Counted from the stretch's first letter, positions 52,867 to 62,634 are shown. The stretch is 64,000 nucleotides of DNA from Hyphomonas sp. Mor2 (GCF_001854405.1 NZ_CP017718.1:248001-312000), one strand, 5' to 3'. The notes: generated from the sequence alone by a model not told the origin. Numbers and translations: made by a program.

Positions 52867-53702
52867 GGCGTGGTTTGATTTGCTTCGCAAGCGCCGTCCT
52901 TCTGTCGGCTTGTCAGATGGTCGAGGTCGACTCGGTCCAGCAAGAGGTGCCGATCGAGGTCAGTGACGCCTCGCCCCTATCCCTTGCTGACCAGGAGAGG
53001 CCAGGTCTCGACGGGCGATCGATTATTGAACAGGCGCACAAGGCGGCTGGAGGCGACACATTCGTGAATCCCGTATCGCTGCTGCTGATGGGGCAGAATG
53101 TGATTTATGGCCGTGATGGCAGCGTCACCACATGGGACGAATACGCCATGTGGCGCGTCTTTGCTGACGAAAAACTCGATGCTCACGCCGCCAATGGAAA
53201 AGTCCGCATTGAAGGTTGGAGTGACGGCAAGCTGGCCTTGCTGCTCAGTTTTGATGGTGAGGCCACCTACAATCAATCCGGCCGCATGGAAGACCAATCG
53301 GCCAATGCCATGTGGAGCAACAATTTCGGCTTTGGCGCAATCCGTAACGCGCTGGATGAAGGCTGGGCGCAAACCCGGCGATCGGATCGCACAATCGATG
53401 GCAAGCCGGCCTATATGGTGCAGCTGACCGATCCCGAGGGCGGCAAAACCCTGTTTGGCTTTGAGCGAGACACGTTCCAGATCCTCTATGTTGGATTCGA
53501 TACGCCGCGCGGCTGGCATGAGCGGCGCTATTCAGATTATTTCTCCAAACCGGGCATCACCTGGCAACAGGCGGGCCGGGTGCGTCTGTTTTATGATGGC
53601 GTGATGGCGAACGAAGCGATCTGGAGCGATTTTACTGTCGGTGCAGACTATCCAGAGGCATTGTTCGTGATCGATGATGCCCCGGCTGCACCCAGCTTCT
53701 GA
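52863..53702 (+). CDS. Putative lipoprotein, unknown family
   Basis: A 279-residue protein with lipobox LSAC (Cys17). The mature region has an acidic start, then IIEQAHKAAGGDTFVNPVSLLLMGQN and later beta-rich repeats (LLLSFDGEATYNQSGRM, KTLFGFERDTFQILYVGF), which loosely recall LolA-like folds. I do not assign a function. ATG overlaps the DUF1330 stop (ATGA), so it is in that operon and thus under operator 7. Confidence 0.75.
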   Translation: MRRGLICFASAVLLSACQMVEVDSVQQEVPIEVSDASPLSLADQERPGLDGRSIIEQAHKAAGGDTFVNPVSLLLMGQNVIYGRDGSVTTWDEYAMWRVFADEKLDAHAANGKVRIEGWSDGKLALLLSFDGEATYNQSGRMEDQSANAMWSNNFGFGAIRNALDEGWAQTRRSDRTIDGKPAYMVQLTDPEGGKTLFGFERDTFQILYVGFDTPRGWHERRYSDYFSKPGITWQQAGRVRLFYDGVMANEAIWSDFTVGADYPEALFVIDDAPAAPSF

Positions 53703-53779
53703 GGATCTGACGCGAAGGAAGATTTGCCAATCGCCTGGTCCTGCTCCAGTTAAGACGAAACACATAGGAGGAGAGTGCC

Positions 53780-54958
53780 ATGGCAACCGGCCGCGAATTT
53801 GACGTCATTGTTTATGGATCCACGGGCTATACGGGCCGACTGGTGGCGGAGTATCTGGCCAGGACTTACGGAGTTGGCGGGGATGTAACCTGGGCCATGG
53901 CCGGACGCAGCGAAGAGAAATTAGCGGCGGTTCGCGACGAGATTGGCGCGCCAGCTGATACACCCTTCGTGGTCGCGGATGCGAACGATCCTGCCAGTCT
54001 GAAGTCCATGGCAGAGCGCGCCGGGTGCATCTGCACGACCGTGGGCCCCTATCAGCTGTATGGTGAGGCTCTGGTTTCGGCCTGCGCCGATGCAGGCACT
54101 GATTATGTCGACCTGTGTGGAGAGCCTGCCTGGATGCACCAGATGATCGACAAATATGAAAGCGCCGCGCAGGCCAGCGGCGCGCGTATCGTCTTTTCCT
54201 GTGGATTCGACTCGATCCCGTTCGACCTTGGCGTCTGGTTCACCCAGCAAGCCGCAAAGGAACGGTTCGGAGCGCCCGTCCCGCGTATCAAGGGCCGGGT
54301 TCGCAAGATGCAGGGGACGTTTTCCGGCGGCACGGCGGCGAGCTTCAAGGCGACCATGGCCTCGGTCGGCAAGGATCCGTCCATTCTCGGTCTCCTGCAG
54401 AACCCGTTCAGCCTGACCATGGGCTTTCAAGGCCCGGAACAGCCGCATGGCATGGCGCCAATCGAGGACACAGACATTGGTAGCTGGTCGGCGCCTTTCA
54501 TCATGGCCTCCATCAACACCAAGAACATCCATCGCTCCAATGCTCTGATGAACCATTCGTATGGTCAGGATTTTGTCTATGACGAGATGATGCTCACAGG
54601 TCCGGGCGATGACGGCAAAGCGGCAGCTGAGGCCGTTGCGAACATGGACATGATGGGCGGCGATGATGGCCCGAAGCCTGGCGAAGGCCCGAGCAAGGAA
54701 GAGCGCGAAGCCGGTTTCTATGATGTGATGTTCTATGGCACCGCTGCTGATGGCAGCGTGATCGTCGCGGGTGTGACCGGCGACAAGGATCCCGGTTATG
54801 GGTCAACCTCGAAGATGATCGCTGAAAGCGCCATCTGTCTGGTCAAGGATGACACCGGCACGCCTGGCGGTATCTGGACCCCGGCGCCGGCCATGGGGGG
54901 ACATCTGGTCAAGCGATTGACGGAAAAGGCGGGTTTGACCTTCGAGGTGGAGAACTAG
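53780..54958 (+). CDS. Saccharopine dehydrogenase-like NADP-binding protein (trans-acting enoyl reductase type)
   Basis: A 392-residue protein. The Rossmann part starts FDVIVYGSTGYTGRLVAEYL and continues VCAD-AGTDYVDLCGEP-like (VSACADAGTDYVDLCGEPAW) and SGARIVFSCGFDSIPFDLG. It resembles the mycobacterial trans-acting enoyl reductase family. The enzymatic target is unknown. RBS AGGAGG precedes the start; the stop shares CTAG with the convergent TonB-domain gene. Confidence 0.88.
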   Translation: MATGREFDVIVYGSTGYTGRLVAEYLARTYGVGGDVTWAMAGRSEEKLAAVRDEIGAPADTPFVVADANDPASLKSMAERAGCICTTVGPYQLYGEALVSACADAGTDYVDLCGEPAWMHQMIDKYESAAQASGARIVFSCGFDSIPFDLGVWFTQQAAKERFGAPVPRIKGRVRKMQGTFSGGTAASFKATMASVGKDPSILGLLQNPFSLTMGFQGPEQPHGMAPIEDTDIGSWSAPFIMASINTKNIHRSNALMNHSYGQDFVYDEMMLTGPGDDGKAAAEAVANMDMMGGDDGPKPGEGPSKEEREAGFYDVMFYGTAADGSVIVAGVTGDKDPGYGSTSKMIAESAICLVKDDTGTPGGIWTPAPAMGGHLVKRLTEKAGLTFEVEN

Positions 54959-56040
54959 CGCCGCCTCACATAGTCAAAAGATATGCCGAATCGGAACGGC
55001 GGAATACTCTCTGAGGGCGTGTCATCTTCAGGCGTGAAGGACCATCTCTCCACGGCTTTCTTCACGGCTTCACCAAAGGCCGGGGTCGGCGTGCTTTCAA
55101 CGATATCGACGTGTGCGACCTTGCCTTCGGGGCCGAGTGTGATGAGGACGCGACCGAGCCCGTATTCCGAACTCATACCTTCCGATCTTGGATAGATGAC
55201 TCGGGTACGTCTTTTGATCTTCAGCGTCACCTCACGCCCGTCTTCCATCTCAACGGTCAGAAGATTGCGATCGTTTGACTCGTCCGAAATCCATGCCGCC
55301 ATTTTGGCATGCCGACGCCTGAGATCTGCGTAGAGTTCGGCATGTTCTGGTTGGTTTGCGATCATTTCCATAGCTTTAGTCATGGGTGGAAGGGCGTCTT
55401 CGAAGCGCTTTAAGTCCTCAAACGCCGTGGCCTCTCGCGCCAGCAACGTCGCATAGAGGAAATGTCCGTCTTGACCGTGCTCCGCGAGAATGGCGCGGGC
55501 CGACTGCGTGTAGTCGAGGACGCGTTGACGATCGGCATCCGCAGATGCGCCGGTTTCAAACTGCGGAGGTATGTAGCTTTCAGCAAGGTCAGCATAAATG
55601 AGCGCCGCGACAATCGTCTCGGCCGCATTCGCCTGTTCGAGCGCTCCCTCGGCGGATTTCAGGCGGTCGCGTGAGGTGCCCGGCTTGCCCTGCGCCTTGT
55701 AGGACAATGCTGCTTTATGGATACAATCGACGTGTTGCGCCGCGAAATTCAGCGCTTTGTAGTGACGCGCGCAGCGGTCAAACCATACCGGGACCTCGGG
55801 TGTTTCATCACGAAGCGACGCAATGCTGGCCATCGCATACGCCACTCGACCCGCAACGTCATGATCATTGTCAGCGTCCGCTGCGGTGTAGAGTGCCAGC
55901 CCCGCTAAGTGTGCGGCTTCGACATTGTTTTCCGCAAGTCGATCATTGAACTCGGTGTTCATGGCGGCGAGATCCGCGCGACCTGTCAAGGAGACGCAAA
56001 GGGCCAAACCGAACAAAATAAATACACGCAAAAGAAACAC
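54955..56040 (-). CDS. Exported protein with TPR-like region and TonB C-terminal domain
   Basis: A 361-residue protein with a signal peptide or anchor (VFILFGLALCVSLTG). Residues about 25-230 are alpha-helical repeats. The last ~100 residues are a TonB C-terminal domain: VIYPRSEGMSSEYGLGRVLITLGPEGKVAHVDIVESTPTP is split over strand-helix units, ending VKKAVERWSFTPEDD. A Pro-rich spacer as in classical TonB is missing. It may be an energy transducer partner for the receptor at 41.6 kb or an unrelated periplasmic protein. Confidence 0.8.
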   Translation of the reverse strand: MFLLRVFILFGLALCVSLTGRADLAAMNTEFNDRLAENNVEAAHLAGLALYTAADADNDHDVAGRVAYAMASIASLRDETPEVPVWFDRCARHYKALNFAAQHVDCIHKAALSYKAQGKPGTSRDRLKSAEGALEQANAAETIVAALIYADLAESYIPPQFETGASADADRQRVLDYTQSARAILAEHGQDGHFLYATLLAREATAFEDLKRFEDALPPMTKAMEMIANQPEHAELYADLRRRHAKMAAWISDESNDRNLLTVEMEDGREVTLKIKRRTRVIYPRSEGMSSEYGLGRVLITLGPEGKVAHVDIVESTPTPAFGEAVKKAVERWSFTPEDDTPSESIPPFRFGISFDYVRRR

Positions 56041-56119
56041 GCCGCCCCTCCAAATACTCGAAAGGCCACCTATTCATAGATTCTCAGGCTTGAAAACATT
56101 CTGCCGAGAAAATACGACC

Positions 56120-57304
56120 CTATGCTTTGACGACCCGAATGCGATTTGCAGCTCGAGCAGCTTTATCGCGCGCTGTCTCGATTGTTTCAGCATGCGCAAT
56201 GGCGACGCCCATGCGTCGTTTTTCGTAAGCAACCGGTTTGCCGAACAAGCGCACTTGCGTGCCCGGCTCAGTTAAAGCCTCGGCGACGTTCTCGAACGCC
56301 ACGCCGTCCGCGTCCATGCCGCCATAAATCACCGCGCTCGCGCCCGGGCGATTGAGGGTCGGGTCGACAGGCAAGCCGAGAATAGCCCGCGCGTGCAATG
56401 CGAACTCACTTTGATCCTGCGTGGCGAGGGTGACCAGTCCTGTATCATGTGGCCGGGGGCTGACCTCTGAGAACCAGACCGTGTCGCCTTTGACGAATAG
56501 TTCGACCCCGAACACGCCGAGTCCGCCAATATCATCGGTGACTTTCCTGGCCATCTCGCGCGCGGTTTTCAGCGCTTGATCAGACATGGGTTGCGGCTGC
56601 CAGCTCTCGACATAGTCGCCGCTTTCCTGGCGATGACCGACGGGCGCGCAGTAATCTGTGCCGCCAACATGGCGGACTGTCAGAAGAGTGATTTCATAGT
56701 CAAAATCCACCGCGCCTTCGACAATGACGCGGACCTGGTTACCGCGACCGGCGGTGAGGGCATGCTCCCAGGCTGCGGCGATATCATCGGCGCGATCCAC
56801 TTTGGACTGGCCTTTCCCGGACGAGGACATGACGGGTTTGACGAAGACCGGATAGCCGATCCGTTTCGCTTCAGCCGCCAGTGTTTCGGCATCGCTGGCA
56901 AACGCATAAGGACTTGTCTTCAGACCGAGGGTTTCGGCGGCGAGGCGGCGAATGCCCTCGCGGTCCATCGTGAGCTGCGTCGCCCGCGCGGTTGGGATCA
57001 CCGTCGCCAGCCCTTCGGCTTCTATTGCCGCCAGCTCATCTGTAGCGATGGCTTCGATCTCGGGAACGATGAGGTCGGGTTTTTCCGCTTCAATCACCGC
57101 GCGTAGAGCGGCGGCATCGGTCATGTCAAACACATGCGAACGATGAGCGACCTGCATGCCCGGCGCATGCTCATAGCGGTCGCAGGCAATCACTTCGACG
57201 CCAAAGCGCTGCAGTTCGATCACAACTTCCTTGCCGAGCTCGCCGGCACCGAGAAACAGCACCTTGGTGGCGGTCTTCGAGAGCGGCGTGCCAATCCGCG
57301 TCAT
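56120..57304 (-). CDS. purT: Formate-dependent phosphoribosylglycinamide formyltransferase
   Basis: A 394-residue ATP-grasp enzyme of purine biosynthesis: GAR + formate + ATP to FGAR. The start is [21 protein letters not shown], the ATP-grasp region is [19 protein letters not shown], and the metal/phosphate region is [24 protein letters not shown]. Length matches PurT. It is preceded with a 4-bp overlap by the thioesterase gene. Confidence 0.95.
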   Translation of the reverse strand: MTRIGTPLSKTATKVLFLGAGELGKEVVIELQRFGVEVIACDRYEHAPGMQVAHRSHVFDMTDAAALRAVIEAEKPDLIVPEIEAIATDELAAIEAEGLATVIPTARATQLTMDREGIRRLAAETLGLKTSPYAFASDAETLAAEAKRIGYPVFVKPVMSSSGKGQSKVDRADDIAAAWEHALTAGRGNQVRVIVEGAVDFDYEITLLTVRHVGGTDYCAPVGHRQESGDYVESWQPQPMSDQALKTAREMARKVTDDIGGLGVFGVELFVKGDTVWFSEVSPRPHDTGLVTLATQDQSEFALHARAILGLPVDPTLNRPGASAVIYGGMDADGVAFENVAEALTEPGTQVRLFGKPVAYEKRRMGVAIAHAETIETARDKAARAANRIRVVKA

Positions 57305-57741
57305 TTGCTATCGACCCGCTTGTTGCGTTTCTTGATGGTCCCGGAGAAGTTCAGAACCGGGCGACCATCTGCCGTGATCACGCCGCGCACGAAAGTGATC
57401 GACTTGCCGCCGCCCATGACTTCGCCGCGGGCTTCGATCAGTTCGCCTTCAAGGGCGCCGGAGAGAAACTCGGATGTGAAGGCAACGGTGACCCCGTACC
57501 CGTCATCTTCGCCAGAATGAGCGAGCGCGAACAATGCGAAATCCGCAAAGGTCATCAGGGCGCCGCCATGCACGACGCCGCCTGCATTCATGTGTTTGTG
57601 CTGGGCCCGGAAGGCCGCGACCATGCTGCCGTCATCGTCCTGGCGCATGTAGAACGGGCCGGCTGTGTCATGCTCAAAGGGTTCGCCTGGCCAGGTGTGC
57701 CAGCCCGCGAACTCGCCCTCGGTGATGGTCGTCGTGTTCAT
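57301..57741 (-). CDS. PaaI/hotdog-fold thioesterase
   Basis: A 146-residue hotdog-fold protein: [27 protein letters not shown] is the PaaI active-site helix with the Gly/Asp pattern, followed by [23 protein letters not shown]. It hydrolyses an acyl-CoA. Its stop overlaps purT start by 4 bp (ATGA); this is likely just genomic packing. Confidence 0.9.
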   Translation of the reverse strand: MNTTTITEGEFAGWHTWPGEPFEHDTAGPFYMRQDDDGSMVAAFRAQHKHMNAGGVVHGGALMTFADFALFALAHSGEDDGYGVTVAFTSEFLSGALEGELIEARGEVMGGGKSITFVRGVITADGRPVLNFSGTIKKRNKRVDSK

Positions 57742-57862
57742 TCCGTATTCTCCTTGCCGGGCTTTGATAACGCGGCTGCAAAGTTTCGCCAGCGTGACAC
57801 GGCGTCAGGGTTCGACTTGCTGACAAGGTATGCCTATTGTGCTGCGCAGGAGGATATCAATC

Positions 57863-59023
57863 ATGGCTTTTGATCCCGAAATCCGTGCCGCGTTGATCGA
57901 TCAGGTTCGCCGATTTGTCCGCGAACGATGCGTGCCCGCCGAAGCTCAGGTTGCGGAAGACGACCTGGTGCCGGACGAATTGGTGCAGGAAATGAAGGAA
58001 CTCGGCCTGTTCGGACTGGCTGTGCCGGAATCCTATGGCGGCCTCGGGCTCGACATGGAAACCGAATGCCTGGTTGGATTTGAGCTCGGCTGGACGTCGC
58101 CGGCCTTTCGATCTGCGGCAGGGACGAATATCGGCATCGGTTCGCAGGCGCTCGTCCTGTTCGGGACCGAGGAGCAGAAAGAGAAATATCTGCCAGGGAT
58201 TGCCAGCGGCGATTATGTAACCAGCTTCGCGCTGACCGAACCTGAAGCTGGATCAGACGCAGCCGGGTTGCGGACGAAAGCGACAAAGGACGGCGACGCC
58301 TACATCCTGAATGGCGGCAAGCGCTACATCACCAATGCGAATGTCGCCGACCTGTTCACTGTGATGGCGCGGACCGATCCTGATGAGCCCGGCGGCAAGG
58401 GCGTCTCTGCCTTCATCGTTCCGCGCGACACACCAGGGCTCAGCGTGGGCAAACCGGAAAAGAAAATGGGGCAGCAGGGCGCCCATATCTGCGATGTCAA
58501 TTTCGACAATGCACGTGTGCCGTCTGAGTTGATGATTGCCGGAGAAGGTGAAGGCTTCAAAGTGGCGATGAGCGTGCTCGACAAAGGGCGCCTGCACATC
58601 TCGTCCGTTTGTACGGGCATGATGGAGCGCCTGATCAGTGAAATGGTCAATTATGCCATGGAGCGCGTACAATTCGGCAAGCCGATCATGCAGCATCAGC
58701 TGATCCAGGCGATGATTGCTGACAGTCAGGCCGAAGCCTATGCGGCGCGCTGCATGATCCTGGACGCGGCGCGGAAACGCGATGCCGGGGAACCGGTGAC
58801 CATGCTCGCCTCCTGCTGCAAGATGTTCGCCTCAGAAGCGGTGGGCCGCGTCGCGGACCGGGCCGTACAAGTGTTCGGGGGCGCCGGCTATGTCTCCGAT
58901 TATGGCGTCGAGCGCTTTTTCCGCGACGCGCGAATTTTCCGCCTCTATGAAGGAACGACCCAGATCCAGCAGATCATCATCGCGCGCGAACTGAGCCGCG
59001 CCGCGAAACGAGGAGAGATTTAG
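57863..59023 (+). CDS. Acyl-CoA dehydrogenase
   Basis: A 386-residue FAD enzyme of beta-oxidation. FALTEPEAGSDAAGLRTKA is the FAD/substrate signature; FGGAGYVSDYGVERFFRDARI and IYEGTTQIQQ-like (LYEGTTQIQQIIIARELSR) give the C-terminal domain with the catalytic Glu. The start at 57863 is fixed by CAGGAGGA; an earlier in-frame ATG at 57830 lacks an RBS. It is one base from the next gene, thus one operon with the serine hydrolase. Confidence 0.93.
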   Translation: MAFDPEIRAALIDQVRRFVRERCVPAEAQVAEDDLVPDELVQEMKELGLFGLAVPESYGGLGLDMETECLVGFELGWTSPAFRSAAGTNIGIGSQALVLFGTEEQKEKYLPGIASGDYVTSFALTEPEAGSDAAGLRTKATKDGDAYILNGGKRYITNANVADLFTVMARTDPDEPGGKGVSAFIVPRDTPGLSVGKPEKKMGQQGAHICDVNFDNARVPSELMIAGEGEGFKVAMSVLDKGRLHISSVCTGMMERLISEMVNYAMERVQFGKPIMQHQLIQAMIADSQAEAYAARCMILDAARKRDAGEPVTMLASCCKMFASEAVGRVADRAVQVFGGAGYVSDYGVERFFRDARIFRLYEGTTQIQQIIIARELSRAAKRGEI

Positions 59024-60262
59024 ATGGCCGACACCGAACACGAATTTGCCCCCGAAGATGTCGGACTGAACCGCGAGCGCCTCGCCTTCATCCCGGGCTA
59101 TTTCGACAAGGCCTATATCGAGAGTGGCAAACTGCCCTGCATGGCGACCATGGTTTCGCGTAACGGGCAGATCGTGCATGAGTCCTATATCGGAAACACG
59201 CAGCTCGAAGGCGGATCACCGATCGGCCCGGATACGATTTTCCGCATCTATTCGATGACCAAGCCGATCACATCTGTTGCGGCGATGATGCTGCACGATG
59301 AAGGCTTGATCCGGCTCGACCACGAAATTGCGCGCTACATTCCCGAATTTGCCGAGACAGAAGTCTGGGATGGCGGCGACCTGAAAGACTACAAGACCCG
59401 CAAGCCTGATCGTCCGATGACAGTGCGGGATGCCTTCACGCATACGACCGGTGTCACCTATGGCTTCCTGTTGCAGCATGAAGTTGATGCGCTGTATCGC
59501 CGTGAGAAGATTGGTGGGGATCGTGAAACCCTCGGCGACATGTGCGCGCGGATGGCGAAGCTTCCCTTGGTGTTCTCGCCGGGCGAGCGCTGGAATTATG
59601 GCCACTCGACCGACATTCTCGGCCGCGTGGTTGAGGTGGCGAGCGGTATGACGCTCGACGTCTTCTTCCGCGAGCGCATTTTCGAACCCCTTGGCATGGT
59701 CGATACCGATTTCTTTGTGCCAGAAAGCAAGCTGAACCGTCTGATGGCCTGCTACGCCAAGGACCCGCTCACCGGCAAGGTGACCATGAGCGACGGGGCA
59801 GGCACAGACAGCAAGGCTTACAAGACCCAGCCCACGCTGCTCAATGCGGGTGGCGGGCTGGTCTCGACGCTCAGCGATTATCACCGCTTCTGCCTGATGC
59901 TGCTACAGGGCGGCAGCCTGGAAGGCGCGCGCCTGCTCAGCCCGAAAACGGTAGAGTTTATGCGGATGAACCATCTGCCGGGCGGCAAGACGATCAAGGA
60001 AATGGGCGACCAGACTTTCTCCGAGGCGCGGATGGAAGGCAACGGCTTTGGACTCGGCGGTTCGACCGTGGTTGATGTGGCCGAAACCATGACGCCTGGT
60101 TCGCCGGGTACGTTCAGCTGGGGCGGGCTCGCCAACACCTTCTTCTGGATCGATCCGGTCGAAGAACTGATCGCCATTCAGGCGACACAGATGATCCCGA
60201 GCGGCTGCTATCCGATCCGGCCACAATTCCAGCAGCTCGTCTACGCCGCAATTGACTGGTAG
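59024..60262 (+). CDS. Beta-lactamase-family serine hydrolase (EstB/class C-like)
   Basis: A 412-residue protein with SxxK motif SMTK (Ser77, Lys80) in FRIYSMTKPITSVAAMM, and the tyrosine motif YGHS (WNYGHSTDILG). The usual C-terminal KTG is replaced by a G-rich segment (FGLGGSTVVD). It is an esterase or related acyl hydrolase rather than a beta-lactamase. No signal peptide, hence cytoplasmic. It starts directly after the acyl-CoA dehydrogenase stop. Confidence 0.88.
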   Translation: MADTEHEFAPEDVGLNRERLAFIPGYFDKAYIESGKLPCMATMVSRNGQIVHESYIGNTQLEGGSPIGPDTIFRIYSMTKPITSVAAMMLHDEGLIRLDHEIARYIPEFAETEVWDGGDLKDYKTRKPDRPMTVRDAFTHTTGVTYGFLLQHEVDALYRREKIGGDRETLGDMCARMAKLPLVFSPGERWNYGHSTDILGRVVEVASGMTLDVFFRERIFEPLGMVDTDFFVPESKLNRLMACYAKDPLTGKVTMSDGAGTDSKAYKTQPTLLNAGGGLVSTLSDYHRFCLMLLQGGSLEGARLLSPKTVEFMRMNHLPGGKTIKEMGDQTFSEARMEGNGFGLGGSTVVDVAETMTPGSPGTFSWGGLANTFFWIDPVEELIAIQATQMIPSGCYPIRPQFQQLVYAAIDW

Positions 60263-60412
60263 CGCGTTTTAGGGTTTACGCGGCGCGAAACATTTTTCGT
60301 CGACCGGGCTGTAAGGGTCCCGGGCGGTGCGGGCCGCAATGCGGTATCGTATGCCTGTCGGGAATGTTTCTCCACAACTGGCCTGTAAAGCCACGAACTT
60401 GCCAAGTTTGAA

Positions 60413-60485
60413 CCTTGTGTAGCTCATTTGGTAGAGCATCTGACTTTTACTCAGACGGTAGTGGGTTCGAGTCCCACCACAGACT
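60413..60485 (+). tRNA. tRNA-Lys (anticodon TTT), weak acceptor stem
   Basis: A cloverleaf can be drawn: D-stem GCTC/GAGC (60422-60425, 60434-60437), anticodon stem TCTGA/TCAGA with loop CTTTTAC (anticodon TTT at 60446-60448), variable loop CGGTA and T-stem GTGGG/CCCAC with TTCGAGT loop. The acceptor arm CCTTGTG/CACAGAC pairs at only five of seven positions (one G-T), with mismatches at the two outermost pairs. No CCA is encoded; TCC follows. It may be functional or decaying. Confidence 0.75.
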
Positions 60486-60853
60486 CCTCGCCGCATTAAG
60501 CGGCACCAAAACCGGGGATGCCGGGCATCCCTCCGCGAGCGGCGCCAAAGCCTTCGGGCGACGGCAAAGCTGGCAACCAAAAGTCGGCCGAGTGCCCCTG
60601 ACGAACAGGGTGGCCGGAGAGACATCGGAGGATCGGACCAGGCGGCGCTTCGGCGCCAAATGCACCGTTTCAACCCGCTCTTCGCCCGCTCTGCGGGATC
60701 AGACGGCCCGCCAGATTTTTGGTGAGGAATGTCCGGTCATCTCTTTTTTTCTTGCATTTGCAATCATTGACCGGTATTGCCCGCGTCCCCCGAAATGGGT
60801 CGGGGATCCAAGTGTCATGCATTTCCATGACCTTCCAACTGGAGGATAATCCA
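60486..60853 (+). other. 368-bp stretch with no convincing gene
   Basis: Between the tRNA and the SPFH gene. It holds several GC-rich short palindromes (for example GGATGCCGGGCATCC near 60517) and short open frames without RBS or protein character. It may carry the long 5' leader of the SPFH gene. Confidence 0.5.
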
Positions 60854-62017
60854 ATGTGGCCGCTTTACAGGTCCATCACGATCAACAGCACCGAACGTGG
60901 CGTCTTGCTGCGGGACGGACAGGTTGAGCGTATCCTCCTGCCGGGCCGCCATCGGATTCCGGTCGCTGGTCCGCGTACGGAGCTACGCAGGTTCGACGTG
61001 TCTCGTCCGCTCGACAAGGAAGACTGGGTACGCGCGCTTCAGGTGCGCAAGCCGGAACTGCTTGCCGAGCACCTTGAAGTCGTTCGCCCGAGCGAGAGCG
61101 AAGTCGGTATCGTCCGCCTCGACGGCAAAGTGAAATATGTCGTTGAGCCGAATGGCGACATCGCCTTGTGGAAAGGCTTTCGCGAGATCGGCATCGAGGC
61201 GCTCGATGTCTCCGATGCGCCGAAGCTGGGTCGCAATGCGCTGAACGCTCTGGCAACTGTGTCGCCGCGCTTCATCACGCGGATCACCGTGCCAAGCGGC
61301 TATGAAGGTCTGGTCTATGTCGATGGCGACCTGCGCGAGCGACTGAAACCAGGTGTTCACGCCTACTGGTCTGCCGTGCGCGAAGTGACTCTGGTGACGC
61401 TCGACTTGCGGCGCCAGACGACCGAGGTCACGGCGCAGGAGATCCTGACCCAGGACCGCGTGTCCATCCGAGTCACGTTGACGGCGTTCTGGCAGATCAA
61501 CGATCCGGTCAAGGCCGGAGAGGCCAAGGACCTGAACGAGCAGATTTATCGGCACATCCAGTTCGCCATCCGTGATGCGGTTGCGAACCGGACGCTTGAT
61601 GAGCTGTTGAATGCGCGTGGTGAGATCGATACCGAGCTCACCAAAGCCGTTCAGTCCATGGGCGCTTTCGCCGGTTTCGGTGTCGAGATCGCCTCTGTCG
61701 GTTTGAAGGATGTCATCTTGCCAGGCGAGATGCGCGAAATCCTGAACCGCGTGGTGGAAGCCGAGAAGCAAGCGCAGGCGAACCTCATTCGCCGGCGCGA
61801 GGAAACCGCAGCAACGCGGTCTCTGCTCAACACCGCCCGGCTGATGGAGAACAATCCTTTGCTGCTCCGAATGAAAGAGCTGGAGACTCTGGAGAAGCTG
61901 ACGGAGAAAGTCGGTCGGTTGGATGTCAGCACGTCTGCGCCCGGCCATGGCCTGGATGGACTGCTCAGCAACCTGGTTCGGTTGTCCAATCAGGGCTCTG
62001 AGTCGTCCGACGACTAG
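60854..62017 (+). CDS. SPFH/Band 7 (slipin-like) protein
   Basis: A 387-residue protein whose SPFH domain is in the second half: EVTAQEILTQDRVSIRVTLTAFWQINDP, then a coiled-coil end (MREILNRVVEAEKQAQANLIRRREETAATRSLL). The first half has two similar modules, ITINSTERGVLLRDGQVERI and ITVPSGYEGLVYVDGDLRERL. No membrane helix is seen, unusual for slipins. GGAGGA precedes the ATG at 60854 by 7 bp; the longer upstream frame has no RBS. Confidence 0.85.
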   Translation: MWPLYRSITINSTERGVLLRDGQVERILLPGRHRIPVAGPRTELRRFDVSRPLDKEDWVRALQVRKPELLAEHLEVVRPSESEVGIVRLDGKVKYVVEPNGDIALWKGFREIGIEALDVSDAPKLGRNALNALATVSPRFITRITVPSGYEGLVYVDGDLRERLKPGVHAYWSAVREVTLVTLDLRRQTTEVTAQEILTQDRVSIRVTLTAFWQINDPVKAGEAKDLNEQIYRHIQFAIRDAVANRTLDELLNARGEIDTELTKAVQSMGAFAGFGVEIASVGLKDVILPGEMREILNRVVEAEKQAQANLIRRREETAATRSLLNTARLMENNPLLLRMKELETLEKLTEKVGRLDVSTSAPGHGLDGLLSNLVRLSNQGSESSDD

Positions 62018-62032
62018 ACACCAAGCATGAGG

Positions 62033-62062
62033 AGGCCGCCCGCGAAAACGGGCGGCCTTTTT
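62033..62062 (+). terminator. Rho-independent terminator after the SPFH gene
   Basis: A 10-bp perfect stem AGGCCGCCCG / CGGGCGGCCT with a CGAAAA loop, then T-run. Confidence 0.92.
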
Positions 62063-62251
62063 GTGAAACCGGTGTCACAAAAGGGGTATTTTGTACCCCG
62101 AAAACGGGAAATTGCACTTTTTAGCGTGCGTGCCAGCGCTGTCAGGGTTGCAAACTCGGAATAAAAATCCATGTTCCCCCGCGTAAGTCCCAATCCGCTC
62201 CGACCGACCTGTTCCGAGCAACCAAAATAGGGACGTCGCCGGAGGAAGTAG

Positions 62252-62626
62252 ATGACAAAACAGGACAACCCATTTCATACCTATGTCGAAGACCTGTTCG
62301 CGGGTCTCGGACGCATTCGCATTCGCAAGATGTTTGGCGGCGCCGGAGTTTACTCTGGGGAAGACATGTTCGCCCTGATCGATCAGGACCGGATCTATGT
62401 GAAATCAGACGACGCCTTGAAAGCCGACCTGGTCGAAGAAGGCGGTGAAGCCTTTGAGTGGACCAATCCAAGCACCGGAAAAACCATCACGATGAGCTAT
62501 GTCTCGCTGCCGGTGAACGCGCTGGACGATCGGGATGAGGCTTCAACCTGGGCTCGCAAGGCGCTCGACGTCGCGGTTCAGGCGCGCCGTGCGAAAGTGA
62601 AATCGCCGCGTCGGATGACGTTTTAG
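62252..62626 (+). CDS. TfoX N-terminal domain protein
   Basis: A 124-residue protein with the TfoX-N pattern: IRIRKMFGGAGVYSGEDMFALIDQDRIYVKSDD and FEWTNPSTGKTITMSYVSLP. The TfoX C-terminal domain is not present. Its role outside natural competence is not known. GGAGGAAG gives the RBS. The 189-bp gap before it contains an A/T-rich patch but no clear motif. Confidence 0.88.
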   Translation: MTKQDNPFHTYVEDLFAGLGRIRIRKMFGGAGVYSGEDMFALIDQDRIYVKSDDALKADLVEEGGEAFEWTNPSTGKTITMSYVSLPVNALDDRDEASTWARKALDVAVQARRAKVKSPRRMTF

Positions 62627-62634
62627 AGTCTCGG

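Noticed and set aside
60415..60849. 144-residue open frame starting inside the tRNA
   Set aside because: Overlaps the tRNA-Lys, lacks an RBS and has no recognisable protein character.
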